A DNA stretch of 15,013 nucleotides, taken from assembly GCA_934229335.1 (NCBI GenBank), contig CAKQDQ010000054.1, positions 1 to 15,013 on the forward strand. The letters run 5' to 3'. Below are positions 14,446 through 15,013 of this stretch, in pieces. The DNA comes from an uncultured Prevotella sp. (GTDB lineage: Bacteria > Bacteroidota > Bacteroidia > Bacteroidales > Bacteroidaceae). The notes beneath the pieces were generated by a model that was not told the origin of the DNA, ran no database searches, and worked only from the letters and a program-made list of their open reading frames with translations. Numbering within the stretch: the first letter of the stretch is position 1; each line of letters starts with the position of its first letter. Made by a program: the position numbers and the translations under genes.

Positions 14446-15013
14446 ATGATAGAATACATAAAAGGCGAGTTGACGGAGGTGACACCAGCACAGGCAGTGG
14501 TAGAAGCGCACGGAGTGGGGTATCTGATGAATATCTCCCTGAATACCTACACAGCCATTCAAGATAAGAAGGAAGTGAAGCTGTATGTTCATGAAGCTAT
14601 AATGACAGGAGGACGTGATGACTCCTACACGCTGTACGGCTTTTACAATAAGCAGGAACGAGATATATACCGTATGCTGATAACTGTAAGCGGAGTGGGA
14701 AGCAATACCGCACGTATGATACTCAGTGCATCATCGCCTACGGAGCTTGTTAACATAATATCCACTGGCAATGAGAAAGCTCTGAAGTCGGTAAAGGGAA
14801 TAGGTCTGAAGACAGCGCAGCGCATCATAGTAGACCTTCGAGACAAAATGACCGAATGTGGCATCATTGCTGACCTTGAGACTGCGGGCGCAGCGGCGGC
14901 AGCTCCGACAGTTAACGTAGAGGTACGTGATGAGGCTGTTAGCGCATTGACAATGCTTGGCTTCTCGCCTGCGCCAAGTTCAAAGGTAGTAACAGAGATA
15001 CTTCAGGGTACTC
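14446..15013 (+). CDS. ruvA: Holliday junction DNA helicase subunit RuvA, 3' end outside window
   Basis: RuvA binds four-way DNA junctions as a tetramer and loads the RuvB motor during recombination and repair. The 189 residues present cover nearly the whole protein (usually about 200). The N-terminal OB-fold starts M-I-E-Y-I-K-G-E-L and includes the conserved A-H-G-V-G-Y (21-26). Two helix-hairpin-helix motifs follow: [10 protein letters not shown] at 81-90 and [11 protein letters not shown] at 116-126. An Ala-rich linker (about 147-153) leads to domain III, with A-L-T-M-L-G-F at 167-173, which contacts RuvB. The ATG at 14446 follows an A-rich leader. The reading frame is still open at the window edge. 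Confidence 0.95.
   Translation, partial: MIEYIKGELTEVTPAQAVVEAHGVGYLMNISLNTYTAIQDKKEVKLYVHEAIMTGGRDDSYTLYGFYNKQERDIYRMLITVSGVGSNTARMILSASSPTELVNIISTGNEKALKSVKGIGLKTAQRIIVDLRDKMTECGIIADLETAGAAAAAPTVNVEVRDEAVSALTMLGFSPAPSSKVVTEILQGT

Overview
The window looks like chromosomal DNA from a Bacteroidota bacterium, most likely of the Prevotella/Bacteroides group. The main evidence is six promoters of the Bacteroidota type (TTTG, then 19-20 bases, then TAnnTTTG). Other signs are a zinc-free type B ribosomal protein L31, an AsnA-type asparagine synthetase, lipoboxes of the L/I-x-S-C kind, and mostly A-rich rather than Shine-Dalgarno leaders. Nearly every gene is a housekeeping or transport gene. I see no phage, IS element, CRISPR array, rRNA or tRNA.

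Layout, left to right. Positions 1-2826 (+) hold the 3' end of nadB (NAD synthesis), dacB (PBP4-type peptidoglycan hydrolase) and aroB (shikimate pathway). They are overlapping or closely spaced and probably form one operon. asnA (3009-4046) has its own promoter and a strong terminator. An acyltransferase-3 membrane protein (4179-5217) follows, broken by one extra T in a run of eight. rpmE2 (5304-5555) and pgi (5773-7128) each have their own promoter. Next come azlC and azlD, which overlap by four bases, and a small Dabb-domain gene (8265-8573). Two unusual, nearly perfect tandem palindromes (8601-8683) close this + strand block.

The minus strand block 8700-11849 reads leftward. It holds a haem/cobalamin/siderophore-type binding lipoprotein, a FecCD-type permease, a TlpA-like thioredoxin lipoprotein and a probably decayed small ORF. 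No ABC ATPase gene lies with it. This block and frr diverge from back-to-back promoters at 11951-12030.

The + strand then carries frr (ribosome recycling) and rsgA (30S maturation GTPase). They face a small secreted, highly charged protein on the minus strand (13830-14090), whose promoter lies just downstream of a 21-bp phased repeat cluster. ruvA (Holliday junction recognition) starts at 14446 and runs off the window.

I found no large new multi-gene system. The best leads are small: the tandem hairpins with compensatory stem changes; the acyltransferase frameshift, whose geometry resembles prfB; and the phased repeats beside the secreted-protein promoter.
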